From Adhaeribacter aerolatus (GTDB lineage: Bacteria; Bacteroidota; Bacteroidia; Cytophagales; Hymenobacteraceae), in the NCBI RefSeq assembly GCF_007991635.1, contig NZ_BJYS01000027.1, positions 1 through 64,000 of the forward strand: a stretch of 64,000 nt of DNA. Reading direction: 5' to 3'. The position numbers and the translations under genes were made by a program. The notes under the pieces were generated by a model. The model was not told where the DNA came from. It saw only the letters and a list, made by a program, of their open reading frames with translations, and did no database searches. Below, piece by piece: positions 44,910 to 54,355 of this stretch (position 1 is its first letter; each line of letters begins with the position of its first letter).

Positions 44910-46115
44910 ATGAAGGCAACAAAATTTAAAAAAGCAGTATCTTTTTTCGCCCTGGCTTCGGTATTTACAATGGCTGGTTGCCAGAATGAGGATAAGTTGT
45001 TGGAAGAGCAAGCACCAAAGATAACTGCCGCAGAAACTCCTAATACTGCGAATATTATTCAGGGGAAATATATTGTTGTTTTCAAAGATAAAGGAGAAAA
45101 AACTACTGAGATTATTGATGATCTGGTTTTCGCCAAAAAAGTTAACCGCACCAACATCAGCGAAAGCTTAGAGGGGAGAATTCAGGGCTTTACCGGTAAA
45201 TTGTCTTCCGACCAACTTAAAGATTTAAGAAATAATCCCGAAGTAGCATCTATCGAACCGGACCAGGTAATTTCTTTAGATCCATCCGGTAAATCCAGCC
45301 TCACGGCTTATTCTACGGAAGCTCCCAGCGCAACTTATACCATGCCGGCCCAACCAGCCCAAAGCGTGCCTTGGGGCGTAAACATGGTAGGCCGCGGCGA
45401 TGGCACAGGCAAAACTGCTTGGGTTATTGATAGCGGCGTTGATGTTTATCACCCCGACCTCAAAGTAGATATTGCCCGCAGTGTGAGCTTTGTTACCGGC
45501 TTAACTTCTGTTCAGGATGGTTATGGCCACGGCACTATGGTTGCTGGTATAATTGGGGCTAAAAATAACACCATTGGAGTAGTTGGCGTGGCCGCCAATG
45601 CTACCATCGTTGCGTTGCGCGTTTTAGATAATAATGGGGCCGGTTCCCTTTCCAACCTTATCCGGGCGGTAAATCACGTTGGCACTTACGGCAAAGCCGG
45701 CGATGTGGTGAATATCAGCATCGGTGCGGCCGCTTCCTCTATCCTGGATAATGCCATTAAAACTGCCGCAGCCAAGGGCATTTATTTTTCGATTGCGGCG
45801 GGTAACAGCGCGGTAGATTGCAGCAACACTTCTCCGCAACGGGTTAATGCCACTAATGTTTATACGGTTTCGGCAATGGATGCTAACAAGTATTTCTGGA
45901 ACGCCTCTAACTTTGGCGCGCCGGTCGACCGGGCAGCACCTGGTGTAAATATTACTACTACCGGCAAAAACGGCACCTATACTTACGGCCACGGTACTTC
46001 TTTTGCCGCTCCACACGTGGCCGGTTTATTATTACTCAGAGGAAATTATATTGGTACGAACGGTACTGTTATCGGCGACAAAGACAGCTGGACTGATCAA
46101 ATAGCCAAATTATAA
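44910..46115 (+). CDS. S8 subtilase-family serine protease, lipoprotein with I9 propeptide
   Basis: 401 aa. Lipoprotein signal with lipobox MAGCQ (Cys 24). The inhibitor I9 propeptide spans about 50-130 (KYIVVFKDKGEK ... VASIEPDQVISL). The catalytic triad is clear: Asp in AWVIDSGVDVYHPDL, His in YGHGTMVAGIIG and Ser in YGHGTSFAAPHVAGLLLL, with the oxyanion Asn in SIAAGNSAVDCS. No type IX secretion C-terminal domain is visible, so it is probably lipid-anchored and secreted by Sec. A long shared terminator follows. Confidence 0.95.
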   Translation: MKATKFKKAVSFFALASVFTMAGCQNEDKLLEEQAPKITAAETPNTANIIQGKYIVVFKDKGEKTTEIIDDLVFAKKVNRTNISESLEGRIQGFTGKLSSDQLKDLRNNPEVASIEPDQVISLDPSGKSSLTAYSTEAPSATYTMPAQPAQSVPWGVNMVGRGDGTGKTAWVIDSGVDVYHPDLKVDIARSVSFVTGLTSVQDGYGHGTMVAGIIGAKNNTIGVVGVAANATIVALRVLDNNGAGSLSNLIRAVNHVGTYGKAGDVVNISIGAAASSILDNAIKTAAAKGIYFSIAAGNSAVDCSNTSPQRVNATNVYTVSAMDANKYFWNASNFGAPVDRAAPGVNITTTGKNGTYTYGHGTSFAAPHVAGLLLLRGNYIGTNGTVIGDKDSWTDQIAKL

Positions 46116-46123
46116 AGTTTATT

Positions 46124-46184
46124 ACAAACTGTTAAATAACAAAAAAGCCGCTGTATGCGGCTTTTTTGTTATTTAACAGTTTGT
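46124..46184. terminator. 28-base perfect hairpin terminator between subtilase and recQ
   Basis: 46124-46151 and 46157-46184 are perfect inverse complements with the loop TGTAT. A GCCGC/GCGGC core is flanked by A6/T6 runs, so it terminates in both directions. The right arm contains the last recQ codons and stop (46169-46171). The left arm is a mirror copy of that end, outside the subtilase gene. Confidence 0.93.
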
Positions 46185-48304
46185 TTTTTCTTTTTGTAAA
46201 TAGCTATACTCAGCCTGATTTTAAAATAATCGATTGCCTGGTGCAGGGCCTCGAATATATCTTTTAAATTTTGGTCAGTCCCATGCCAGTTAAAATAATC
46301 TTCGAGGATCCGGTATTCAGCGGCCGTTAAATATTTGCCCAGGTTTACGTCATAGTTCTGCTCGTACAAAGTAGCCAGGTGCGAATAAATGGTAACCAGG
46401 TTTAAGTTGCGTTGGGCGGCAATCTGTTCGGGCCGCAGACCTTTTTGGTAAGCTTCGTAAGTTACTAAATGGGTAGCGCCTTTTACTTTACTGCCCTGTT
46501 CCCGCCGGTCGGTTATAAACCCGATAATTTCATTAATAAAACTGTGACCGTAATTTTCGAACTTAACCATACCTACACCCGAAATAGCCAGCATGGCAAT
46601 CCGGTTGGTTGGTTTTTCGTCGGCCATTTCGAGCAAGGTACTGTCCGAAAAAATAACGTAGGGCGGCACTTGCCTTTCGTCGGCTAAACTTTTGCGTAGC
46701 GCCCGCAGGCGTTCAAATAATTCATCTTTAATAAATTCTTTTTTCGGCCGGCGTTCTACCTTTTCTTCTTCTTTTTCGGCTACCGGCTGAAATTTAACCA
46801 GCTTTACCTTTTGGTTAGAAAATAATACTTCCCGGCTCCGGTTATTCAGTTTCAGGGCATAACCCTCTTCGTAGGCCATTTCGAGCAGACCGGCGTTTAG
46901 AAACTGGTGCAAATAACTTTGCCAGTCCTGGTGCGGCAGGTCGCGGCCGGCCCCGTAGGTTTTAATTTTGTCGTAACTTTTCTGCAAAACGGCCTGGTTC
47001 CGGGCACCGCGCAGCACATCTATTAACAAGCTCATATTTACTTTCTCCTGCATCCGAGCCACCGCCGATAAAGCTTTTTGTGCCAATAATGTACCATCGA
47101 AGGTAGCGGGCGGATTGCGGCAATTGTCGCAGTTCCCGCAATCTTTTTCCAGGGTTTCGCCAAAATACTGCAATAATATTTTACGCCGGCAGGTAGCGGC
47201 TTCGGCAAATTGCTGCATGCGGTCCAGTTTGGCAATTTGCAGGCTTACCTGCTCCGGGTTTCCCTCTTTAAACATATCGCGCAGGCGCATTACATCGGAG
47301 TAGCTGTAAAAAAGCAAAGCCCCCGCCCGGGCGCCATCCCGGCCACCCCGCCCTATTTCCTGGTAATAGCTTTCAATATTTTTGGGCAAATTATAATGAA
47401 TTACCCACCGCACATTCGATTTATCGATCCCCATGCCAAAAGCGATGGTTGCACAAACAATCTGCACATTATCTTTCAGAAAGGCTTCCTGGGCTTTTGA
47501 ACGGGCCTGCGCTGGTAAACCCGCATGGTAGGCCGTTGCCTTATAACCCTCGCCCATTAACTTTTGCGCTAGTTGTTCGGTGCTGTTACGGCTGAGGCAA
47601 TATATAATGCCCGGTTGTCCGCGATGAGATTCTAGAAAATCCAGAATAACCTTGAACCGGTTTTTGGCAGGTAAAACTGTTAAATTAAGATTAGGGCGAT
47701 CGAAGGACGAAACAAATACTTTTGCGGAGGGCAGGCCTAATTGCTTCAAAATGTCCTGCCGGGTCAGACGGTCGGCGGTGGCGGTAAGCGCCACTATGGG
47801 TACTTGGGGAAACTGCTCTTTTATATACTTAAGTTGGGTGTATTCGGGCCGAAAATCGTGGCCCCAGGCCGAAATACAGTGGGCTTCGTCGATGGCGAAT
47901 AAATTGACCGTCAGACGCTTTAAAAAGGAAAAAAATCCCGGTGATAACAATTTTTCCGGCGAAACATACAACAGTTTGATTTTATCGGCCAGGCACTCGT
48001 TTTCCAGTTCGTACTGATCTTCGGCGCTTAAAGAGCTGTTAAGATAACCCGCCGGCACCCCGTTGGCCAGCAACGCTTCTACCTGGTCTTTCATGAGCGC
48101 AATCAGCGGCGAAACCACCACACAGATACCCGACATCACCAGCGCCGGTACCTGGTAACAAAGCGATTTGCCACCGCCGGTTGGCATTAACACCAGGCAA
48201 TCCTGGCCAGCGAGCACCGTTTGAATAACGGATTGCTGCATGGGCCGGAAAGCATCGTAACCAAAATATTCTTTTAAAATTGTCTGCGCGCGCTCACTCA
48301 TCAT
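46169..48304 (-). CDS. recQ: ATP-dependent DNA helicase RecQ
   Basis: 711 aa (MMSERAQTILKEYFGYDAFRPMQQSVIQ). SF2 motifs: I, MPTGGGKSLCYQVPAL; II, FAIDEAHCISAWGHDFRPEY; III, ALTATADR; VI, QEIGRGGRDG. The zinc-binding subdomain has CRRKILLQYFGE...CGNCDNC. RQC-like and HRDC domains follow, with a C-terminal helix-turn-helix-like region (AAQRNLNLVTIYSHLATLYEQ). Full-length long form of RecQ. It unwinds DNA in recombination and repair. The last residues are encoded within the 28-base terminator stem. Confidence 0.96.
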   Translation of the reverse strand: MMSERAQTILKEYFGYDAFRPMQQSVIQTVLAGQDCLVLMPTGGGKSLCYQVPALVMSGICVVVSPLIALMKDQVEALLANGVPAGYLNSSLSAEDQYELENECLADKIKLLYVSPEKLLSPGFFSFLKRLTVNLFAIDEAHCISAWGHDFRPEYTQLKYIKEQFPQVPIVALTATADRLTRQDILKQLGLPSAKVFVSSFDRPNLNLTVLPAKNRFKVILDFLESHRGQPGIIYCLSRNSTEQLAQKLMGEGYKATAYHAGLPAQARSKAQEAFLKDNVQIVCATIAFGMGIDKSNVRWVIHYNLPKNIESYYQEIGRGGRDGARAGALLFYSYSDVMRLRDMFKEGNPEQVSLQIAKLDRMQQFAEAATCRRKILLQYFGETLEKDCGNCDNCRNPPATFDGTLLAQKALSAVARMQEKVNMSLLIDVLRGARNQAVLQKSYDKIKTYGAGRDLPHQDWQSYLHQFLNAGLLEMAYEEGYALKLNNRSREVLFSNQKVKLVKFQPVAEKEEEKVERRPKKEFIKDELFERLRALRKSLADERQVPPYVIFSDSTLLEMADEKPTNRIAMLAISGVGMVKFENYGHSFINEIIGFITDRREQGSKVKGATHLVTYEAYQKGLRPEQIAAQRNLNLVTIYSHLATLYEQNYDVNLGKYLTAAEYRILEDYFNWHGTDQNLKDIFEALHQAIDYFKIRLSIAIYKKKKQTVK

Positions 48305-48435
48305 TGCTCTCTGAATCGGATTACAAAAATACTTAAATCTGTCCGCATCGCCACACCGCCTGCCTCAAAACCGGTAAAAATAACCATGCAGCCTCCGGGC
48401 CGTATTTAAATATACTTGAACTTAAACCCAAAACT

Positions 48436-48783
48436 ATGAAATCGGAATTAACGAACAACCTGGAGCATGTCTTGATTAAATGTATTACCGCCTGCGAAAC
48501 CTGTGCCACCCTTTGCCTGCAGGAAGACGATGTAAAAATGATGGTGCCTTGTATTCAATTGGATCGGGACTGCGCCGATATTTGTGCTTTAACTGCCCGT
48601 TTTGTAGCCCGGAATTCGGTGCATGCGCCCCATGTAATGCGGGAGTGTATTGAAATTTGCCAGGCCTGCCACGATGAGTGTGCCAAACATGATCATGACC
48701 ATTGCCAGAAATGCGCCGAAGCGTGTCAGGAATGTGCCGATGCCTGTCGTAACTGGCTCAAAACTAAAAATATAACCTTCTAA
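48436..48783 (+). CDS. Four-helix-bundle copper-storage-like protein (DUF326/Csp)
   Basis: 115 aa with about 17 cysteines arranged as C-x2-C-x3-C repeats: CETCATLCLQ, CIQLDRDCADIC, CIEICQACHDECAKHDHDHCQKC, AEACQECADACRN. This spacing lines the core of Csp four-helix bundles, which bind many Cu(I) ions. No signal peptide is present, so it is the cytosolic (Csp3-like) type. His residues are clustered in one short segment (HDHDHC). It may buffer copper that cbb3 maturation also draws on, but the two loci are 38 kb apart. Confidence 0.9.
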   Translation: MKSELTNNLEHVLIKCITACETCATLCLQEDDVKMMVPCIQLDRDCADICALTARFVARNSVHAPHVMRECIEICQACHDECAKHDHDHCQKCAEACQECADACRNWLKTKNITF

Positions 48784-48797
48784 ATGGAAAACTTATA

Positions 48798-48845
48798 AAG
48801 CAAAAGAAAAGCCCATTCTTATAGAAATGGGCTTTTCTTTTGCTT
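48798..48845. terminator. 20-base perfect hairpin terminator, bidirectional
   Basis: 48798-48817 and 48826-48845 are exact inverse complements (AAGCAAAAGAAAAGCCCATT), loop of eight bases. The A/T-rich outer parts give U-runs in both directions between the convergent Csp-like and membrane-protein genes. Confidence 0.92.
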
Positions 48846-48854
48846 CAGAAAGAA

Positions 48855-49193
48855 CTAATAGCCCCGGATTACATCTATCAGGCCCGTTACCAGCGATAAT
48901 ATTAAACTGAAAATGAGCGCCCAGATAAACCCGTTAACGTGAAAACCTGCCAGCAAATAATCGGCTAACAAAATAATTAAAGCATTAATCACCAATAAAA
49001 ATAATCCCAGGGTTACAATGGTAACCGGTATGGTCAGGATAACCAGAATGGGCCGAACCAAGGCATTCAAAAAGGCCAGCACCAGGGCTAATATAATCGC
49101 ACTAACAGCACCGTCTAGTTCTACGCCAGGTAAAATAAGGGCGGAAATGGCTGCCGCAATAGCTGTAAACAAAAGTTTAATAATAAATCCCAT
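48855..49193 (-). CDS. Phage-holin-family (DUF360) small membrane protein
   Basis: 112 aa with four hydrophobic helices: LLFTAIAAAISALILPGV, AIILALVLAFLNALVRPILVILT, IVTLGLFLLVINALIILLADYL and FIWALIFSLILSLV. This matches the Phage_holin_4_2/DUF360 group that is widespread in bacterial chromosomes and is generally not of phage origin. Role unknown. The GFHVNGF segment before the last helix is a family hallmark. Confidence 0.9.
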   Translation of the reverse strand: MGFIIKLLFTAIAAAISALILPGVELDGAVSAIILALVLAFLNALVRPILVILTIPVTIVTLGLFLLVINALIILLADYLLAGFHVNGFIWALIFSLILSLVTGLIDVIRGY

Positions 49194-49259
49194 AGCTTTA
49201 CTTTTAAGTGGAAGTAAAATTTAATATTAAAACTTTAGAAAGGTGCTGCTTACCTTTTC

Positions 49260-50369
49260 TTACTTTTCGCCGGTATTGTAACCCGCTGCATTTAATTTAT
49301 TTTGCGAAACGGCCATCCAGTTACAAAGCTTGTACAACAGCCGGGCGCCTACATTTCCATTCCACTGGTCGTTGCCCGGCGCTACTTCGCACAAATCAAA
49401 GCCAATAATTTTACAGCCGCTCCGCACCAAAGCTTTAATCAGGTAAATAGCTTCTTCAAACTGCAAACCGCCGGCTACCGGCGTACCGGTGCCCGGGCAT
49501 AATTTGGGGTCTAAGCCGTCGATATCAAAACTAATGTAAACCTTTGGCGGAAGCTGGGCAATAATTTTTTTACACTGCTTTTTCCAGGTATCGCCTTCGT
49601 ACATATTCTCTTTCAGCAGGGCATCGTAGAAAGTAATGACGCGGCCATTAGAGGAACGGGCCAGTTCCACTTCCGATTCGGCTATGTCGCGGATGCCTAC
49701 CTGCACCAGCTTTTTAACTTGCTTCAGTTTTAAAGCGTTGTACATAATGGAAGCGTGCGAATATTCAAACCCTTCGTAAGCGTTCCGTAAATCGGCGTGC
49801 GCATCTATCTGTAAAATGCCAAATTCTTCGTGTTGCTCAGCCAATGCATGAATCAAACCCAAAGGCGTGCTGTGGTCGCCACCCACTACCCCTACACATT
49901 TGCCCTGGTTTAAATAATTTAAAGATCTTTCTTTCAGCCAGTTTAACAATTCCTGCCCTTTCTGGTTAACTGACTGGGTTAGTTCTGTTGCGGTAGCTTC
50001 GGAAATCTGATCGCCGCCACCTTCTAGCCATTGAATATACGTCTGGGTTTTGTGCCGCAAGTCGGTACTTTCGTGCAGCCAATCCTCCGATATTTCTTCC
50101 ATGGCTATCCCTAACTTCCAGGCATTTTCAATATTCGGGTCAAACAAATCGAGTTGGTAAGACGCCTCTTTAATAGCTTCGGGGCCGCGGGCCGTACCGG
50201 CATTATAAGAAACAGTAACTTCCCAGGGCACCGGAATAAGCACTACTTCGGCTTCGTCGATGGAAAATGGGAGGCCAAACATGCCACTACTGATATTGCC
50301 TACGCCACTGGGGTCGAACTGTTCTATTTTTTGTTTTTTAATTTCCGCAATTGCTGATTTGTCTTGCAT
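49260..50369 (-). CDS. Arginase/agmatinase-family (ureohydrolase) enzyme
   Basis: 369 aa. Metal-binding motifs of the ureohydrolase fold: GVVGGDHSTPLG (His), LQIDAHADLRNAY (Asp-x-His-x-Asp) and VYISFDIDGLDPKLCPGTGTP (Asp-x-Asp). An early VPWEVTVSYNAGTARGPEAIKEAS also fits. These enzymes hydrolyse guanidino compounds such as arginine, agmatine or formimidoylglutamate. The Bacteroidota subgroup has an insert (about 95-150) and is often called an agmatinase-family protein; the exact substrate is unresolved. No polyamine or histidine-degradation gene is adjacent. Confidence 0.9.
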   Translation of the reverse strand: MQDKSAIAEIKKQKIEQFDPSGVGNISSGMFGLPFSIDEAEVVLIPVPWEVTVSYNAGTARGPEAIKEASYQLDLFDPNIENAWKLGIAMEEISEDWLHESTDLRHKTQTYIQWLEGGGDQISEATATELTQSVNQKGQELLNWLKERSLNYLNQGKCVGVVGGDHSTPLGLIHALAEQHEEFGILQIDAHADLRNAYEGFEYSHASIMYNALKLKQVKKLVQVGIRDIAESEVELARSSNGRVITFYDALLKENMYEGDTWKKQCKKIIAQLPPKVYISFDIDGLDPKLCPGTGTPVAGGLQFEEAIYLIKALVRSGCKIIGFDLCEVAPGNDQWNGNVGARLLYKLCNWMAVSQNKLNAAGYNTGEK

Positions 50370-50859
50370 AGGGTGTGTAAAGAAAATTAGGTAGGGCGCA
50401 TCAGGCTTTATTTTAAACTTTTGCGCTTTGGGGTTTAAATATATACAACCGAGTAAAACAACTGTTCAAGCATTTTACTTTCTTTCGGGTATTCAGGTTG
50501 TTTTGGTTTCAGGTGCTTGGTTTAAACCAGTTAAGCTAAAAACGGTGGAACTATTTTATTTCCTTAACCGAAGTTACCGGCTATTTACACATCCTTAAAT
50601 TAGTTTAAACCATTAATAATCAGACATTAAACCTGCTATTAATGGTATAGAAACTCTTAAACTTTTTTAAGGAAAGAACAAGTAGCTTTTTTTAAATATT
50701 ATAGTACTTTCTAAAATTATCTTTTTACCGCTTCATCCTTCTCCTGACTCCAAAGGGAGGCTATTCAATAACTTTGCGTAAGTCCTATATTGAAAAAAAG
50801 GTCATCTTCCTAATAGCTATAATGCCTGGAAAGCCAACTTATACTACGTTCAGTTAGGT
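50370..50859. other. Intergenic region between cheC and the arginase-family gene
   Basis: About 490 bases. It contains a 12-base palindrome TGGTTTAAACCA (50518-50529) and an inverted repeat CCATTAATA (50610-50618) / TATTAATGG (50637-50645). No T-run lies beside the latter on the minus strand. No coding frame seen. It should hold the end of the chemosensory transcript and the arginase-gene promoter. Confidence 0.45.
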
Positions 50860-51492
50860 TTAATTATTTAATTCATAAAAATTGTAAGACCGGATTATTT
50901 CCAGAATTTTGCCAAATGTTTCGGTGTCGAAGAAAAGGAATAAGGGTAATTCTACCATTTCTTCGAAATTGGTGAAGTGGGTAATTACCGTAAAAATTAT
51001 TGGTTGGTAAAAAGGATGGCTATCAAAAATATGGTTCAGCGATCCGCCTAAATTTCCTTTTTCCGGGTGCACCGGCGGCGAGCCGTAAATATTGGCTTTT
51101 AAAATATTAGCTAACTGGGTTACAAAAGCCCCGGTAATGATATTGCTGATTTCGAGTAGCAGCGATTCCTGCATAGCATTTAGTTCCTCAGGAAAGGGAG
51201 ATTTCATGTTTAAACAAACCTCCGAAAGCTTTTGAATATGCAAATGCGAAAAGATCATCAGGGTGGTACCGTTAAAATCACCTTTAATATCGGACTGAAT
51301 AATCTGGTGGGTAGCTTCAAACTGCTCTAAAGTTGCTATAACTTCTTTAGCACTTATGAGTTCCATATTGGGTACCTTCAGCAAAACCCGGTCGCGGGAA
51401 ATGGAAGCAAAGGAATCTGCTGCCCGCGCTAGTCCTATATTCAAAATTTCCTTGATAATATCTTTCTCTAGTTCACTTATTCTAAGTTCCAT
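50860..51492 (-). CDS. cheC: CheC/CheX-like CheY-P phosphatase
   Basis: 210 aa with two copies of the CheC active-site helix pattern E-x2-N-x22-P. The first is EILNIGLARAADSF with Pro 23 residues after Asn. The second is LEISNIITGAFVTQLANILK with the matching Pro. Both copies keep the Glu and Asn needed to dephosphorylate CheY-P. CheC proteins reset the response in systems without CheZ. It is the last gene of the chemosensory operon, 43 bases after cheA. Confidence 0.88.
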   Translation of the reverse strand: MELRISELEKDIIKEILNIGLARAADSFASISRDRVLLKVPNMELISAKEVIATLEQFEATHQIIQSDIKGDFNGTTLMIFSHLHIQKLSEVCLNMKSPFPEELNAMQESLLLEISNIITGAFVTQLANILKANIYGSPPVHPEKGNLGGSLNHIFDSHPFYQPIIFTVITHFTNFEEMVELPLFLFFDTETFGKILEIIRSYNFYELNN

Positions 51493-51535
51493 GCACGAAT
51501 CTTTAATATAGGTAACTTTGCTTTCAGCGTATCTT

Positions 51536-53188
51536 TTACTTCTTAGTTAAAAAATAACGGGTTAGCGCCGGCACATCCAACACTAAACAAACTTTTCCGG
51601 AGCCCAATAAGGTAACACCACCGTAAATTTCAATGATATCAACCGGTTTATTTAAAGCTTTTACTACAATATCCTGCTGCCGGAATAATTTATCGACAAT
51701 CAGGCCCAATTTCCGGTTATTATAAGTAACTATTATAATGTTTTGCACCACTCCCTGCAGCTTAGCTTTGCTGCCCAGGTTCATGGTCTTCTCATCAGCG
51801 GTTAAAAATTCATTTAACGAAATTACCGTGATGGTTTCATTTTTAATATCGGCTACCAGCAAACCGCCAATTTCGTGTAATTCATCTTTATCCAAAGCCA
51901 CCACCGAGTCGGTATGCATCAGTGGGATGGCGTAAAAACTACTGTCTACCTCAAAAAGCAAAGCGCCTTTCACCGCGATTGAAGTAGGCAAATGCAAGGT
52001 AAAGGTAGTGCCTTTGCCTTTTTCCGAATCAATCCGGATGCGGCCACCGATGCTGTCGATGGCATTTTTTACTACATCTAAACCTACTCCCCGGCCTGAT
52101 ACTTCGGTAATTTGCTTGGCCAGCGAAAAACCTGGCTCAAAAATATAAGACAGCACTTCCGAATCGCGTAGTTCATTCGCCGCCTCGGCCGGTAAATATC
52201 CTTTCTGCACAATGCCCCGGCGCACATCGTTTAAATCAATGCCTTTGCCGTCGTCGCTCAGTTTTATCTGCACCATATCCCGGTCGCTTTGGGCCGATAA
52301 GCTAATATTGCCCACCGCCGGCTTGCCGGCGGCTTCCCTTACCTCGGCCGGCTCAATGCCGTGCGAAATAGCATTCCGCATAATGTGCAACAGCGAATCC
52401 GTAATAATCTGCAGAATATTCCGGTCAATTTGGATGTCCTGACCGGTAATATCCAAATGAATTTCTTTTTTCTCGGCTACCGCAATGTCCCGCACAATCC
52501 GCGGAAATTTATTAAACAAAGAACCAATCGTAACCAGCCGCGCATCCATTACACTAAACTGCAAATCCTCGGTTAGCCGATACAAATGCGAACTCACAGA
52601 GGTTAAATCCGGGTGGTCTAATTCTTTACTGATAGAAATAATCCGGTCTCTATCTATAATCAACTCACCCACCAGGTTTAGTAAATGGTCCAGCTTTTTA
52701 ATCTGGATATAAATCAGGTCAGATAACTGAATATTTTTAGAATTCAGGTATTTGGGCCCTTTGGCAACTTCTACCGCTTTATCGCCCGGCTTATTGCCGC
52801 TCTCCCCCGTCTGAACGATAATATCCAGGTTCCGGATGATATTTTCGTCCTGGGCCTGGTAATCTTCCTGGTCCAGGTTATTTATCAGCTCGCCCAGCAA
52901 ATCAATGCCGTCGAATAATATAGTTACGGCTTCGTCGGCAAAAGCTAATTTTTTATTCCGAATCAGCTCAAAAGCAGTTTCGAGTTTATGCGATAATTCT
53001 GAGATATGGATATAACCAATAGCTTTGGCATTGGCCTTCATGTTATGAAGCAAGCGAAATATTTCGGCCAACAGCGAATCGTTTTCCGGATTTTTTTCCA
53101 GATCGCTGATGTGCCGGTTTAAGGCATCGTAATATTCCAGCGCTTCGCCAATAAATATTTCCTTGTATTCTTCTTCTCTCGATTTCAT
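51536..53188 (-). CDS. cheA: Chemotaxis histidine kinase CheA
   Basis: 550 aa. P1 Hpt domain with the phospho-His in FRLLHNMKANAKAIGY (His48). No P2 CheY-binding domain is obvious; a linker of about 40 residues takes its place. P3 dimerisation (about 150-210, KLDHLLNLVGELIIDRDRI); P4 ATPase with N box HIMRNAISHGIEP and G boxes LSDDGKGID and GRGVGLDVVKNAID; P5 CheW-like domain at the end. It receives signal from the soluble receptor through CheW and phosphorylates CheY and CheB. In-operon, 18 bases after cheB. Confidence 0.95.
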   Translation of the reverse strand: MKSREEEYKEIFIGEALEYYDALNRHISDLEKNPENDSLLAEIFRLLHNMKANAKAIGYIHISELSHKLETAFELIRNKKLAFADEAVTILFDGIDLLGELINNLDQEDYQAQDENIIRNLDIIVQTGESGNKPGDKAVEVAKGPKYLNSKNIQLSDLIYIQIKKLDHLLNLVGELIIDRDRIISISKELDHPDLTSVSSHLYRLTEDLQFSVMDARLVTIGSLFNKFPRIVRDIAVAEKKEIHLDITGQDIQIDRNILQIITDSLLHIMRNAISHGIEPAEVREAAGKPAVGNISLSAQSDRDMVQIKLSDDGKGIDLNDVRRGIVQKGYLPAEAANELRDSEVLSYIFEPGFSLAKQITEVSGRGVGLDVVKNAIDSIGGRIRIDSEKGKGTTFTLHLPTSIAVKGALLFEVDSSFYAIPLMHTDSVVALDKDELHEIGGLLVADIKNETITVISLNEFLTADEKTMNLGSKAKLQGVVQNIIIVTYNNRKLGLIVDKLFRQQDIVVKALNKPVDIIEIYGGVTLLGSGKVCLVLDVPALTRYFLTKK

Positions 53189-53206
53189 CCGTAAAAGTCG
53201 GCTGGC

Positions 53207-54310
53207 CTAAATCTGGTGGTATTCGGCAAACCGGTTAATGTAATCTGGTATTTGGGTTAAGTTTAATATTTTCTTAATACTTCTGTTTTCAATTGCTGAT
53301 TTGGCCATGCCAAATATCACCGACGATTCCTCGTCCTGAGCCACAGTATCGCCGCCGTTATTTAAAATGGTTTGGGTGCCGATAGTACCATCTTTACCCA
53401 TACCGGTTAAGATTACGCCCAACGTACACGGCCCTGCCAACGCGGCCACCGAGTTCATCAGAATATCTACCGATGGACAGTCAAATTCATTAGCCGGCTC
53501 TTCGGAAAAACTTATCCGGAAATCGTTCCGGAGCCCTAAGTGCCGGGTGATAACCATATTTTTATTTCCGGGCGCTACAATTACTTTACCGGCCTCCAGG
53601 CGCGTACCTATTTTACCTTCCATTACTTTTAAAGCGGTTAAGCGCTTTAAACGCTCCGAAAAAATACCTGTAAACCGGCCCGGCAAATGCAAGGCCACGA
53701 GAATGACGGTTTTTAATTCCGGTTTAATCCCGCCTAATATATATTCGATGGCCTTTGTGCCGCCCGTAGAAGCGCCAATTACCACAAATGATCGCGGTTG
53801 CTGGTACCGGTTACTTCTCCTGGCAGCTACTTCTGAATTATGGCCAATTCCGCTTTTATTCGCTGGTTCTGCCAGCGATTGCTGGAACTTTTTTATTTCC
53901 ATTACCGCTCTTGCCTTCAACAGTATTTCTTCCTGTATCTTCCGGAACTGCGGCAGAATCGTATGGGCCGGGATTTTAACATAATCGTAAACCCCTACTT
54001 TCATGGTTTGGAAAATAAAATCTTCGGCCACGGTATCGCGACTAACCAACAGTAAAATGGGTATCTGGTAATCCTGCTGGATTCGCCGGAAGCAATACAG
54101 ACGGCTGTTCTTCGGCAAATCATAATCGGCTATTACCAGGTCCGGTTTTTCCGCTTTTATTTTCCGGAGCAGATCATCCCCGTTTTCGGCCGTGTCCAGC
54201 ACCTCCAGATCTACTTCGGCATTTAAAATATCAGTTAAGACCAGCCGCGTAAAACCTGAGAAATCGGCAATAATTATTTTTATTTTCTCGATAACGCTAC
54301 CCCAAATCAA
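53207..54310 (-). CDS. cheB: Chemotaxis methylesterase CheB
   Basis: 367 aa. The receiver domain (1-125) has the phospho-acceptor in PDLVIADYDLPKNS (Asp62). The methylesterase domain has its triad in VIGASTGGTKAIEYIL (Ser), VALHLPGRFTG (His) and ILTGMGKDGTIGTQ (Asp). It removes methyl groups from, or deamidates, receptor glutamates. No ATG lies near the 5' end; the start used is TTG 54310, and translation could also begin at a nearby ATT. No CheR methyltransferase gene is found in the window. Confidence 0.93.
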   Translation of the reverse strand: MIWGSVIEKIKIIIADFSGFTRLVLTDILNAEVDLEVLDTAENGDDLLRKIKAEKPDLVIADYDLPKNSRLYCFRRIQQDYQIPILLLVSRDTVAEDFIFQTMKVGVYDYVKIPAHTILPQFRKIQEEILLKARAVMEIKKFQQSLAEPANKSGIGHNSEVAARRSNRYQQPRSFVVIGASTGGTKAIEYILGGIKPELKTVILVALHLPGRFTGIFSERLKRLTALKVMEGKIGTRLEAGKVIVAPGNKNMVITRHLGLRNDFRISFSEEPANEFDCPSVDILMNSVAALAGPCTLGVILTGMGKDGTIGTQTILNNGGDTVAQDEESSVIFGMAKSAIENRSIKKILNLTQIPDYINRFAEYHQI

Positions 54311-54355
54311 ATGTTATCCAACTTCAACACCAACCAACTCGTGTTTTGCTGCTGA

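Noticed and set aside
48855-49193. 'Phage holin' label as a sign of a prophage
   Set aside because: This family is common in bacterial chromosomes and no other phage gene is nearby.
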